Source: a virus. Taken from it: 64,000 nucleotides of DNA. The stretch spans positions 62,001 through 126,000 of the IMG/VR virus record IMGVR_UViG_3300024221_000006; one strand, 5' to 3'. The translations under genes were made by a program, and so were the position numbers. Shown one piece after another: positions 1-9,442 of the stretch (position 1 is its first letter; the number at the start of each line of letters is the position of its first letter). A model generated the notes under the pieces. That model saw nothing but the letters and a program-made list of their open reading frames with translations. It made no database searches and was not told the DNA's origin.

Positions 1-3000
1 TGGACGAGCATCGAAATCGTATAATCTAGATGAACTAAAATCATTATATCCACTGAAGAATCTTCTTCTATTCCACCACCAGTTTCCGGAACCAAGGGAG
101 TTTCTATAATTACTCAGCATCACTTTGTTGATACTATTTTTATTTGTTCCAACTGCTCTATATTTAGCGTAAACTTCTACATCGAAGCTAAATTCAGTTT
201 TATAAGAATCTATGATGTCTAGCCCTATTTTCTTTGAATATGTTAAATTGGTAAATGCATTTCCATATATTCCAGCAACTCTACCTTTACCGGTTTCACT
301 CTCTCCAAAATAATCTGTCATTCTATATTGGAATACCATATCAACTGACACTGCATTTTGACTTCCACCTTCAATTAATTTTTTACCATACTTGTTAGGT
401 CCATCTACCGATAGACTAGTTTGGTTTATAGGTGAAAGGTATAAGAAAGAACCACATGAAAGACCACCTAATAAAAATTGATCATCTTCCGTAAATGAGT
501 TTTTTAAAGACTTTTTACCAATTACATTACCTTGTTCATCTATTGGTCCAGATTCACCGTCACTTCTAAATGTAATTGTCAGCGGTTGATATGCTGTTTG
601 AATTTTTCCATTCTTATCGTTAGATCTTTTAATAGCATATTTCGGCATCGATACAATTCCCGTTGAAACTATATCCTTTGTATTTAAACCTATGTCAGAC
701 TGAAGTAGCGGGTGTGATTTATGAAGAAAAAGACCTGAATCATACTTAGCAGCCGTTATTTGAGAAACAGAAACTGTATCAGCTGAGTTCGGAAGAATAG
801 CTTCAGGAACGTTCGGATCAGATTGGAATCCGTTTTCATCTTCATTCTGCACACCCTGTCCATTATTATTCCATGTTCCATTCCATATAAAATCACCAGC
901 TCCGTTTAAATTACTAGGTAAATCTTGATGTGGTTGTATTTTAAAGTCTGTAAAATCTCTTAAATGAGTTCTATCAGAAATTGATCCAATTCCAGAATTC
1001 GTGACTGTTGCAAATGTTAATCCATATTCTGCGCTACTTACTCCTGTTAAGTTTGAATCCCTAGACAAGTCAGTATCAGGATCTATAATCGAATAAAGAT
1101 CAGCGTTATTAGCTATATTTCTAAATCTAGAATAAATAAACTGTCCATTTAATTGAGATGATTGGTCTGGCGCAACAGAAAAATGATTGTATGAATTTCC
1201 ATCACCTGTAAGATTTTGATAAACAACAGGGACTAAATCATACTGAGCCTCTGTCATATAATATGTATCATTTGCTATTTTAACATCAGGTGTTGTAGTT
1301 CCAGTTGGTTGTTTATTACCAGTTTCTAAATTAATAATACCTAGGCCATATTCTTGTTGTGATGAAGAAACATAAGCAGGTTGTTTAAGATTTCCATTAA
1401 TTCTTGCACATAATTCTAGATCAGATGCCTTAGTATTATGAAGTTCTACTCTATAATTTTTAGTAACAATATATCCTTTAGTTTCATCATCTGGTTTTTC
1501 ATCTACATAATATCCTGCGAATATTTTAGCAGTTGAATTATTTTTAACTAGCGTTACTTCACCTTCTTCGTCAATAATTTTAATTTGTAATTCTCCAACG
1601 GCACCTTCAACCTTAGCTTGTAGTCTTTCTAATTGATTCTGTAATTCCAATAATTTATCATATACGCTAATAGGATTCTGTTCTCCTGTTAAAAAACCAG
1701 ATGCTAGTGATTCTGCGGCATGGGCATAATAAGTATCTCCTGCCGTAAATCCACTATCAAGGTGTGTAAATAATCCTTGTGATTCTAAATCATCATTTAT
1801 TTCAACCTTAACATTATCTAAATCATTTTGGTTTACTAGGCTATTTGCTCCGTCTGTAGATATTTCTCCTTCAGGAAAAGGAATAGTAATAATATCTGAC
1901 CATTCTGACTCTACTGGGGTTTGTGGGAAACCTGCTTCAGAAACAGATTTAATCATCATTTCTATTTTTTCACCAGGCTGAATAGATAAATCTATTGAGT
2001 TAAAATTAATAGCCTGTGAATCTTCTTCAGATTCTAGAATCCATCTATATCCACCATCTGCTTGCTTTTCTCTTTTTCTAATAGGACCTTTAACTTCGAC
2101 CCAGTTTGAAAATGCAGCAGTTTTTTTATTAAATTTGATTTGCTCTATTACAGATGTTTTACCCGTTGAGGAAACGTATCTATATCTAGCAATAAACTGA
2201 ACTACTTCTTGTGAAATTTCATCACCAACTTTCTTTGGCTCCGGAATAGACCAAAAGCCTCTTACCCTATATTTAGGATTAACTTTAGGTAATTCATTTG
2301 ATTCAGCAATCGCTTTAATCTGTCCAACGCTTGAAGAGAATACTTTAGTTTCAGCAGCCTTTTCTCTAATGATAGAAGCTAATTCATTTTTCTCTCTATT
2401 TCTTTCTATTTTAGATGAGAACTTTTTAGTAGCAATTAATTTTCTTTTCTTTCTAATTGTAGTGTCAAGCTTTTTAATAACTTCTTTAGCTTTAACTTTA
2501 TCAGATTTGATCTTTTTTACTTGTTCAACGCTAGCGTTTTGAGTAAGGTGTTTATTAATTTGTGTTACTTTAAAGTTATCTACTTCTACGATTGGTGCAT
2601 CTGGGATAAGACCTTCTGATGCAGGTGGAATGTAATCAACCTTAAGTGCTTTAATAAATTGACCAAAATCAGCAACTTCTTCTTTATAGTATTTAGCAAG
2701 TGTAGTAACTATACCATCTTCATTTTGAATAGTAAGTTCATTCGAAAAGAATGCAACACCTGGTGAGAAATCAGTAGCTGGTAGTTTAGAGATAGGATCT
2801 ATTGGTTTAACAAAAACTACTTGTCTTTCATTAAATCCAACTTTAACTTCTATAGAAACAGAAGCATCAATATCTTTATAAATAGCGAGAGCATTCGCTC
2901 CTATTTTAATCGGTGAATAACCTTCTAAAAGTGACAATTCAACTTGTGTTGTTGAAGAATCAATAGAGGTTACTCTATATCTTGTGTTATATTCAGACGT

Positions 3001-3807
3001 GTTTACTACCAATGAATCTCCAATTTTTAGAGTTTCAGTATCTTTCATGTCTTTATTAGAGTCCGAATATGTTAATTTATTTAGAGTATATACTTTTACG
3101 GTTTTAGTTTGACTAGTCCCGTCTATTAGAGATGTTTTCTGAACATTTTCTACTTTTAATACGTCTAACTGGCCATTATACTGAATAGATCTTACTGGCA
3201 TATCTACCGTCTCTGCATCTATTCTATATTTTAAACCATCTTCTTTTATTTTAGAAATAAATTTAGAATAATTGACATCATTCTGACCTTTAAAAATTTC
3301 ATCAAAGGATTCAGTGGAAGACAAGTCTTCATGATCAAATATAACTCTTTCAGTATAAACTCTTTCAGTATCTACTGGAATTTGTCCTTTAACATCTAAA
3401 CTAATAGTTAATAAAGGATTTAAGAAATCTTCAAAGAAATCGTTTAGTTGTGTATTAAATTCTTTTGGAGTTGCTAACGACTTTATAGGTAAAGAAGGAC
3501 CTTTTAATTTAGAAGTATGTATTCTTCTATAAGAACCATCTTTAAGTTTTACATTTGCACTGGAAGTATCTAAACCACTAATCGCAGTTATGTTCTTATC
3601 AATTCTTTCAATTTCTCTTTTCAAAAATCCAAATGCTGGAATTTGAATTGCAGTCATTTCTCCTGTGCGATTATCGAATAAATCTATTGTAACCGTTTCT
3701 TTATCGGTTGAAATAGCCTCATTGATACGTTCGAAAGTTTCTAGTGAATTAGTGTTTAATTCTAGAAACTGTTCGAGTAAATGTGATATAGAATTGCTAG
3801 CGCTCAT
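1..3807 (-). CDS. Large baseplate/fibre structural protein, C-terminus cut by window edge
   Basis: The minus-strand frame is open from an ATG at 3807 to the window edge (1269 codons, no stop), so the gene continues to the left. The N-terminus (MSASNSISHLLEQFLELN) is helical. A stretch around residues 420-480 is rich in Lys/Arg/Glu and probably coiled coil. A region around residues 490-640 has the beta-rich, Trp/Pro-punctuated look of a fibronectin type III-like module (RGFWSIPEPKKVGDE, later EWSDIITIPFPEGE). The rest is beta-rich and Asn/Ser/Gly-rich, as in virion proteins. It is the most downstream gene of the tail operon seen here and its start lies 2 nt from the stop of the preceding gene. 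Position after the gp6/gp7-like wedge genes suggests a wedge or fibre-attachment component; no specific family was recognised. Confidence 0.8.
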   Translation of the reverse strand, partial: MSASNSISHLLEQFLELNTNSLETFERINEAISTDKETVTIDLFDNRTGEMTAIQIPAFGFLKREIERIDKNITAISGLDTSSANVKLKDGSYRRIHTSKLKGPSLPIKSLATPKEFNTQLNDFFEDFLNPLLTISLDVKGQIPVDTERVYTERVIFDHEDLSSTESFDEIFKGQNDVNYSKFISKIKEDGLKYRIDAETVDMPVRSIQYNGQLDVLKVENVQKTSLIDGTSQTKTVKVYTLNKLTYSDSNKDMKDTETLKIGDSLVVNTSEYNTRYRVTSIDSSTTQVELSLLEGYSPIKIGANALAIYKDIDASVSIEVKVGFNERQVVFVKPIDPISKLPATDFSPGVAFFSNELTIQNEDGIVTTLAKYYKEEVADFGQFIKALKVDYIPPASEGLIPDAPIVEVDNFKVTQINKHLTQNASVEQVKKIKSDKVKAKEVIKKLDTTIRKKRKLIATKKFSSKIERNREKNELASIIREKAAETKVFSSSVGQIKAIAESNELPKVNPKYRVRGFWSIPEPKKVGDEISQEVVQFIARYRYVSSTGKTSVIEQIKFNKKTAAFSNWVEVKGPIRKREKQADGGYRWILESEEDSQAINFNSIDLSIQPGEKIEMMIKSVSEAGFPQTPVESEWSDIITIPFPEGEISTDGANSLVNQNDLDNVKVEINDDLESQGLFTHLDSGFTAGDTYYAHAAESLASGFLTGEQNPISVYDKLLELQNQLERLQAKVEGAVGELQIKIIDEEGEVTLVKNNSTAKIFAGYYVDEKPDDETKGYIVTKNYRVELHNTKASDLELCARINGNLKQPAYVSSSQQEYGLGIINLETGNKQPTGTTTPDVKIANDTYYMTEAQYDLVPVVYQNLTGDGNSYNHFSVAPDQSSQLNGQFIYSRFRNIANNADLYSIIDPDTDLSRDSNLTGVSSAEYGLTFATVTNSGIGSISDRTHLRDFTDFKIQPHQDLPSNLNGAGDFIWNGTWNNNGQGVQNEDENGFQSDPNVPEAILPNSADTVSVSQITAAKYDSGLFLHKSHPLLQSDIGLNTKDIVSTGIVSMPKYAIKRSNDKNGKIQTAYQPLTITFRSDGESGPIDEQGNVIGKKSLKNSFTEDDQFLLGGLSCGSFLYLSPINQTSLSVDGPNKYGKKLIEGGSQNAVSVDMVFQYRMTDYFGESETGKGRVAGIYGNAFTNLTYSKKIGLDIIDSYKTEFSFDVEVYAKYRAVGTNKNSINKVMLSNYRNSLGSGNWWWNRRRFFSGYNDFSSSRLYDFDARP

Positions 3808-3808
3808 A

Positions 3809-5794
3809 TTATCTTAAGATATCGTATTCAAACGTTTTATTTACTGGATCTACACATACTATTTCGATATATGGTTTATTAGATAATAAGTCCGATAAAG
3901 AAATAGAAAGTTTTTGCGACCATCCATTACTCTTATCAGTCCACAGTGTTATGTAATGTGTTGATAAGTTTTTTATTTTATTTTTAAAAGTTACTCTAAC
4001 TACTTGGCCTTTTTTCCAACTTGTTATTGTATCATCTAAGTATATATTTAGATTAGAATCAAAGTCCTGTGCCTGATCTGTATAGACCATAACTAAGTTG
4101 TCAAATTCTTTAAGTCTTTGCCATACCGCCTTTGTTCCAGCTTCATCTGGTAAAAACATAGAATCAGCAGATAATTCTCTTTCATTAGTAGAAGTTACAG
4201 TATCATATACATAAGCTTGTCCTAAAGAATAGCCATAATTAACACAACTGATTTTAACTTTACCATTGTTTGATTTATCAATAGACACTCCTGGGTTACC
4301 TGACTCTAAAACATCTGTATTATATTGTATCTCTGTTGGAATTACACCAGAAATAACCTGATTTAATCTAGAGTTGGTATTTGTTATTAGATCTAAAAGA
4401 CTTCTTTCATCTTGAAAATTAATAGTAGCATTTTCAACATCCTGTTCTATATGGTCTAGTCTCTTAGATATTCCTTGTAAGTTTTCAGAACTTAAAAAGA
4501 AACTTTCTAACATTTCAACTTTCTTAGAAATATCATTGTATCTAGTATTAGCATCTCTTAATAATTGAACCGCGTTTTCTAAGGCACTTGTTGTGTCTAA
4601 GAAAATGTCCATTGAGAAAGTAGAATAATCATTAACATTCTTTTCTATCCCAACATTATCTAGCGCTGAATTAAATTTAAGATTTAATTTAAGTGCAAAT
4701 GCATTACCATTAAGACCGGTAACTTCATTCGGCTTATACTTAGTTAATTCTGGAATATACCATCCATCATTTGAAGTATCTTCTTTCCAGTTATCTAATA
4801 ATATTATACCGTATAGGTTTGTTGCTTTATTTCCAATGTTAGACTTTGAATATATGTCATAATACACTAGGATAGCATTGAATCTAAAATCTCCACCTCT
4901 TTTAGAATAATCTAATATTGAATCTAATTTAGGATCATTTATTATTTTAGAGTAGGCGCTTGAATTAAAATCAATTCCAAATGTTGGAACTTCATTTTCG
5001 TCAGTATTATAAGTTCCGTCAGCTTGATCAGCATAAGATTCTACATTTAAAAAAGGATCTGGGTGAGTATCATCATTTGTTCTTCCTTCAATTTCAGCAC
5101 CAGGTACAAACTTAATATTATTAGTATTAAACTTAGATGTTTCTAATAAAACTTCAGGAGTATATCCTACAGAAGAAGGAACGTTAACAAATATTTCGTT
5201 GTACTGTTGCCCTTTATAATTTTTATCGTTAGTTACATCAATATTTCCAATGTATTTTATAACTTGACTATATTCAGAACCGGCTTGAGTAGAATCATCT
5301 AGCTCTATCATTCTAGAATATCCTGTTGAAACTTCTTGTGAAGTTGCAGTTCTTACTCTTATCGCATTGATGTGATATAAGTATTTAAAGAATATTTTTT
5401 CAGCATCACTTTGAAATAAAACATCATCAAAATCATCATTAACCTCTGGGTTAAGAAGCATGTTCTCTAAATTAAGAGCATAACTTTGAAAAGTTTGTGC
5501 AAAATGTACGTTACCATTACCATCATGTAACGAATCATTATAAGAACTAGCATTAGAACCGCCACCTCCTTCAAATAGTCTATCATACTTGATATAATTA
5601 GGACCCTCTGATAGATCAGTCGGATCACTTTGAATAAAATCAGCATATACTGGCAAGTCTAGTAATGCAAATTTAGAAAATTCAAAGTTAATATCCGGAT
5701 TATAATAAGCGCGTGTCAAATCCCTTGCTGCATTAGCAAATGCATACATCGTACCTCCTTGTTCTTGTGGAATCCTTATTAATGGTGTAGCCAT
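3809..5794 (-). CDS. Putative tail/baseplate structural protein with coiled coil
   Basis: This 661-residue protein is Asn/Ser/Asp-rich and beta-rich for the first ~390 residues. A helical heptad-like segment follows at roughly 400-480 (KVEMLESFFLSSENLQG, RLDHIEQDVENATINF), then a beta-rich C-terminal domain. That layout is typical of trimeric phage fibre or baseplate-peripheral proteins. It sits between a small fibre-like gene and the very large FN3-like gene, with tight spacing on both sides, so it belongs to the tail operon. I do not recognise a named family. It might correspond by position to the gp9/gp10/gp11 periphery of T4, but that is only inference. Confidence 0.75.
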   Translation of the reverse strand: MATPLIRIPQEQGGTMYAFANAARDLTRAYYNPDINFEFSKFALLDLPVYADFIQSDPTDLSEGPNYIKYDRLFEGGGGSNASSYNDSLHDGNGNVHFAQTFQSYALNLENMLLNPEVNDDFDDVLFQSDAEKIFFKYLYHINAIRVRTATSQEVSTGYSRMIELDDSTQAGSEYSQVIKYIGNIDVTNDKNYKGQQYNEIFVNVPSSVGYTPEVLLETSKFNTNNIKFVPGAEIEGRTNDDTHPDPFLNVESYADQADGTYNTDENEVPTFGIDFNSSAYSKIINDPKLDSILDYSKRGGDFRFNAILVYYDIYSKSNIGNKATNLYGIILLDNWKEDTSNDGWYIPELTKYKPNEVTGLNGNAFALKLNLKFNSALDNVGIEKNVNDYSTFSMDIFLDTTSALENAVQLLRDANTRYNDISKKVEMLESFFLSSENLQGISKRLDHIEQDVENATINFQDERSLLDLITNTNSRLNQVISGVIPTEIQYNTDVLESGNPGVSIDKSNNGKVKISCVNYGYSLGQAYVYDTVTSTNERELSADSMFLPDEAGTKAVWQRLKEFDNLVMVYTDQAQDFDSNLNIYLDDTITSWKKGQVVRVTFKNKIKNLSTHYITLWTDKSNGWSQKLSISLSDLLSNKPYIEIVCVDPVNKTFEYDILR

Positions 5795-5818
5795 CTAATT
5801 AACTGTTTTATTTTTATA

Positions 5819-6379
5819 TTATGAAATTGTGGCTTTATGTGAACCTGTAATCCACCAAGTGCCGTCCGTACTTCCTATAAAACTGATACTACCGTTCTGT
5901 AAAACATCTATTGAGGTATCAGCGCCATTTATATTGTCTAAACCTGTACCTTGCATTTGAAATGCAGTCGATGCAATAATAGTTAAAATTTGTCCATCTG
6001 CTGAAGGTCCTAATTCTACATCAGCTGAACCAGTGTAAATATAAGCTCCTAGTGTAGGAGTAACTGTTCCTGCTGGAAAAGTAGCAGTAGGAGCCACTGT
6101 AAACTGGAGTGCTTTTTCTAAAATTACATTTTCTTTAAACGTAGCTTCAACGCCTGCCTCTAATGAAGATGCAGTTACGTTAAAAGTATTTAAAGTACCT
6201 GTGTTTAAGGACAGTGTGCCTGCCGTAATAGCTCCAGTTAAAGATAACGTAGAACTTGTCGTGTCTAGAACATTTGCGATTAATCCTAATTCTTCATTTA
6301 CGTTATCAAAATTATTATTGATAGTAAGTCTCGAAGAAGAAAGAGAATGCGTTCCTAAAATTGTTGTAATACTTGCCAT
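5819..6379 (-). CDS. Small fibre-like structural protein
   Basis: A 186-residue protein made almost entirely of short beta-prone stretches rich in Thr, Ser, Gly and Ala (for example TLSLTGAITAGTLSLNTGTL), which is the signature of trimeric beta-structured phage fibre shafts. The C-terminus contains a compact Gly/Trp segment (SFIGSTDGTWWITGSH) that could be a fibre tip or trimerisation knob. It lies 2 nt downstream of the 929-residue wedge-like gene. Similar short proteins occur next to baseplate genes in many myoviruses. Exact role unknown. Confidence 0.7.
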   Translation of the reverse strand: MASITTILGTHSLSSSRLTINNNFDNVNEELGLIANVLDTTSSTLSLTGAITAGTLSLNTGTLNTFNVTASSLEAGVEATFKENVILEKALQFTVAPTATFPAGTVTPTLGAYIYTGSADVELGPSADGQILTIIASTAFQMQGTGLDNINGADTSIDVLQNGSISFIGSTDGTWWITGSHKATIS

Positions 6380-6380
6380 T

Positions 6381-9170
6381 TTATTTAATTGTTAAGATGT
6401 TTTTTCTTGTTATGTTTTTATTTCCGTTCAAATCAGTTAATTCAAGCTCAATACTGTACTCTCCCTTAGTGTCAAATAAGTATGTCAGCCACTGATTATC
6501 ATAATATATATCTTCTTTTTTTACACTATTATTTATCAATCTCCATTTCTGTTTTATTATGCCCGGCATTTTAGTCAGGTCATATGAAAATGTCATGTGA
6601 TTTAATAGATTAATAGTACCGTGATCGTCTATTATATAAGAATCATTGAAGCTAGGATTGTATGCTTGGTATTTAACAAAACTATCTGGATCTATGATTC
6701 CAGTGCTAGTCGTAGCATTGTAAAAATCATATACTTGATTGGGTTGTTTAGAAACTACGAGCATATAATTACATACATCTGCTCCATCAAAATTATTTAC
6801 TATATTTCCATCAGTATCTTTATATATCGGATTCCAATTGAATTTAGTAAAAATAGGCCATTGGTTAGGATTCAAATTATTCAATTCATCCTTTAAGCTT
6901 TCCCAAGCCGCAAAATCAGTATTAGACGTAGGATATGTTGCAACAGGTGTATATTCTTCTATTATTTCTAAATCTGTAAAAGGATCTAATTGTGAAACAG
7001 AAATAGTTCCATTATTAGCGCCGTTTAATTCTAATTTAAAAGAAGAATTTAAATCTGGTCCAACCCTAGTTTGATCCCAGCATATTTCGGGACCATCATT
7101 CCATACATGTTTTCTTAATGATTTCCATTGATAAGGCCCTGTCGTTTCATTAAATCCAGTTGGAGTTGTAGAATCTGCAAATCTTCTTACCATTGAGAAT
7201 TCTTTACCATCTTCATCTTCGTGTAAATAATTAGCTCTATCGAGAGTTAGATAATATGTAGCAATACTTTCTTCAACAGTGTTTAGGTTTTCTCTACCCC
7301 ATTCCCATGAAGAACCTGCTTCATCCCATTGATATTTATAATTAGCCCAATCTAATTCAGGCGTGAGTTTCTGATACATTCCATATACTTCAACATTCTT
7401 AGATTTAACTGTTATCTTTTCATTGTGACTAATACTTCTTATGTTATATAAATCCCAAAAAGCAACATCAATAGTGTACTCACCGATGTATGGAAGTATT
7501 ATTGGTAGTGTATACCAATTGTCAATAGATCCTCTGATAGTTTTAAAGTAGCCTCTAGGACCTTTAATTATCCATTCAATTTCATATACACTTCTTTTCC
7601 ACCAATCATCCCATGTTAAATAAGGATCTTGTAAAGTGGTATATGGAGGTTGTCCGGGTGGAGAATGTAAAATATTAGCATCATCGTCAGTATCGTTTGC
7701 ATCTATGAAAGTAAAGTCTGCATCATCCCATGTATCTTTAAGTGAAGTTCCAGTTAAAATAATAGGAGCTCCTATTGGAATTCCTGCAATGGTATTATGT
7801 GAAGACATATCTTCATCGTGCCAATCTGTATAGAAAGATCTAATAGAATCTTCTAATTCATTTCTTTCTGTTTTATTAAAAACTTCTATCTTTTGATTAC
7901 GACCTTCTAGTCTATAATCTACTTTCCTAAGATCTTCTATATAAATTGATTTAGCATCTGGAAATATATCATAATGTACGTCTTGTCCAGCATACTGTGC
8001 GTGTATTTGGTGTTGATTATTCCAAACTCTCTGATTTACTCCGTCAAAGTAATCACCCTCTGCTGTGATATCTACGATCTTTGCGTTAAGCGGTAAATAT
8101 TCTTTCTGTAGTTTACGCTTTAAAGCATATAATTTTATTAAGATTTCATCCGGCGAAAAATCTGTAATTTCCTCTACTTCTGGTAAATCAAATTCATTTA
8201 ATTTTCCAGTAGGAACGTTTAATCGGTATGCTAATGAAAATCTAGAAGTTTTCTTTTGATTAGAATTAGGAAGGTTCTTATTTCTACTCTTTTTTGCTAA
8301 GAAACCTACTTCAGTTTGATTAGCAACAGGAACCACCATCATTTTTCCAAATCCTTCAGATTGTTCGTTTATGTTTAACCAATACTCTCTAAGACTTACA
8401 TTACTATATCCAAAGAAATCAATAACACCTAATAGGGCTTTATATGTTCCTATAAAGGGTTTAATAGTAGAAGCCTGTAATAAAAGTTCTTTTCTTTTTC
8501 TATTTAATAGTTTATAATCTACACCAAGGTCTTTAATATCAGAATCTCTAAATATCAAATAATCCATTTCGTCTAGATTTAATGCCATGTTAGTTAAAAG
8601 ACTTTTTAGTCTTTCATCTTCAGCAACTACTTCACCATAAACTTTAATTTCTGCAACCTTTACTTCATTACCATCTTCGGTCGCATATACATTTAATGTT
8701 CTAATATGAAAACCTTCTTTATCTGAACTTAATGCTATATTGGCGATGCATGCTTGTACATTCAATGCCGCTGCGTTTAAAGGAACTATTTTAAAACCAT
8801 CAGAGTCAATTGAAGTGTAGTGACTGTTGTCTCTCATTTTAGAAACCTGAGAAGAATCTACAACTACTTCGTAGTCTCCGTTCTTCATTGTTCCACTATA
8901 AAGAAAAATATCATTACTATCTCCATAGCCTGAAACAAATTCAAATCTTAAAGTATTAGTATTAGCATCGACTGATATAGGATGTACAAATCTTTGATTA
9001 TCTAATTCATCCCTTACTTCTTCTAGAACATATAAATTTATCGTTTCATATAGGCCTGTCGATATTTCAGGTAGAAATATAGTACCCGTAGAATATTCTA
9101 AAGTAGAATCATACGTTAAATTTAATTCGTTAGAACTATTATCAAAGAATCTAAGATTTTGATATGGCAT
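6381..9170 (-). CDS. Large baseplate wedge-like protein (gp7-like by position)
   Basis: A 929-residue structural protein. Residues ~190-270 contain a helical block followed by VIDFFGYSNVSLREYW, which resembles the tail-protein-I/wedge type segment found next to baseplate J proteins. The C-terminal third has Ig/PKD-like repeats ending in KGEYSIELELTDLNGNK, a typical PKD strand pattern. An earlier PKD-like copy occurs near residue 560 (IGEYTIDVAFWDLYNI). It follows the gp6-like gene and a small 89-residue protein, the place of gp7 in T4 (also about 1000 residues). Assignment as gp7-like rests on size and order, not on a recognised sequence family. Confidence 0.75.
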   Translation of the reverse strand: MPYQNLRFFDNSSNELNLTYDSTLEYSTGTIFLPEISTGLYETINLYVLEEVRDELDNQRFVHPISVDANTNTLRFEFVSGYGDSNDIFLYSGTMKNGDYEVVVDSSQVSKMRDNSHYTSIDSDGFKIVPLNAAALNVQACIANIALSSDKEGFHIRTLNVYATEDGNEVKVAEIKVYGEVVAEDERLKSLLTNMALNLDEMDYLIFRDSDIKDLGVDYKLLNRKRKELLLQASTIKPFIGTYKALLGVIDFFGYSNVSLREYWLNINEQSEGFGKMMVVPVANQTEVGFLAKKSRNKNLPNSNQKKTSRFSLAYRLNVPTGKLNEFDLPEVEEITDFSPDEILIKLYALKRKLQKEYLPLNAKIVDITAEGDYFDGVNQRVWNNQHQIHAQYAGQDVHYDIFPDAKSIYIEDLRKVDYRLEGRNQKIEVFNKTERNELEDSIRSFYTDWHDEDMSSHNTIAGIPIGAPIILTGTSLKDTWDDADFTFIDANDTDDDANILHSPPGQPPYTTLQDPYLTWDDWWKRSVYEIEWIIKGPRGYFKTIRGSIDNWYTLPIILPYIGEYTIDVAFWDLYNIRSISHNEKITVKSKNVEVYGMYQKLTPELDWANYKYQWDEAGSSWEWGRENLNTVEESIATYYLTLDRANYLHEDEDGKEFSMVRRFADSTTPTGFNETTGPYQWKSLRKHVWNDGPEICWDQTRVGPDLNSSFKLELNGANNGTISVSQLDPFTDLEIIEEYTPVATYPTSNTDFAAWESLKDELNNLNPNQWPIFTKFNWNPIYKDTDGNIVNNFDGADVCNYMLVVSKQPNQVYDFYNATTSTGIIDPDSFVKYQAYNPSFNDSYIIDDHGTINLLNHMTFSYDLTKMPGIIKQKWRLINNSVKKEDIYYDNQWLTYLFDTKGEYSIELELTDLNGNKNITRKNILTIK

Positions 9171-9172
9171 TA

Positions 9173-9442
9173 TTATCTAATTTTTTTATCATCTTTTTTC
9201 ATGGTGTAAGATTTGTAAATTTTTAAATAGTTTACAGAATCTACCCAATCGGCGATTGTATCTTGAATAAGATTAACAAAGTCGTTCATTTGATTATTTC
9301 TCCAAATATGAGAAGAAATTGAGTTTTTCAAAATATTACTTCTATAATCATTACCTAAATTTTTTCTATCGTCAAATGCATTTTCCCTGATAGAATATAA
9401 TCTCTTTTTTCTACTTTTAAAAAGGTTACTAAAAATACTCAT
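9173..9442 (-). CDS. Small basic protein between baseplate wedge genes, unknown
   Basis: An 89-residue protein rich in Lys, Arg and Asn (MSIFSNLFKSRKKRLYS start, lysine-rich end). Its start codon overlaps the stop of the gp6-like gene and its stop lies 2 nt from the next start, so it is translationally coupled within the wedge operon. No motif was recognised. It may be a small wedge accessory component. Confidence 0.65.
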   Translation of the reverse strand: MSIFSNLFKSRKKRLYSIRENAFDDRKNLGNDYRSNILKNSISSHIWRNNQMNDFVNLIQDTIADWVDSVNYLKIYKSYTMKKDDKKIR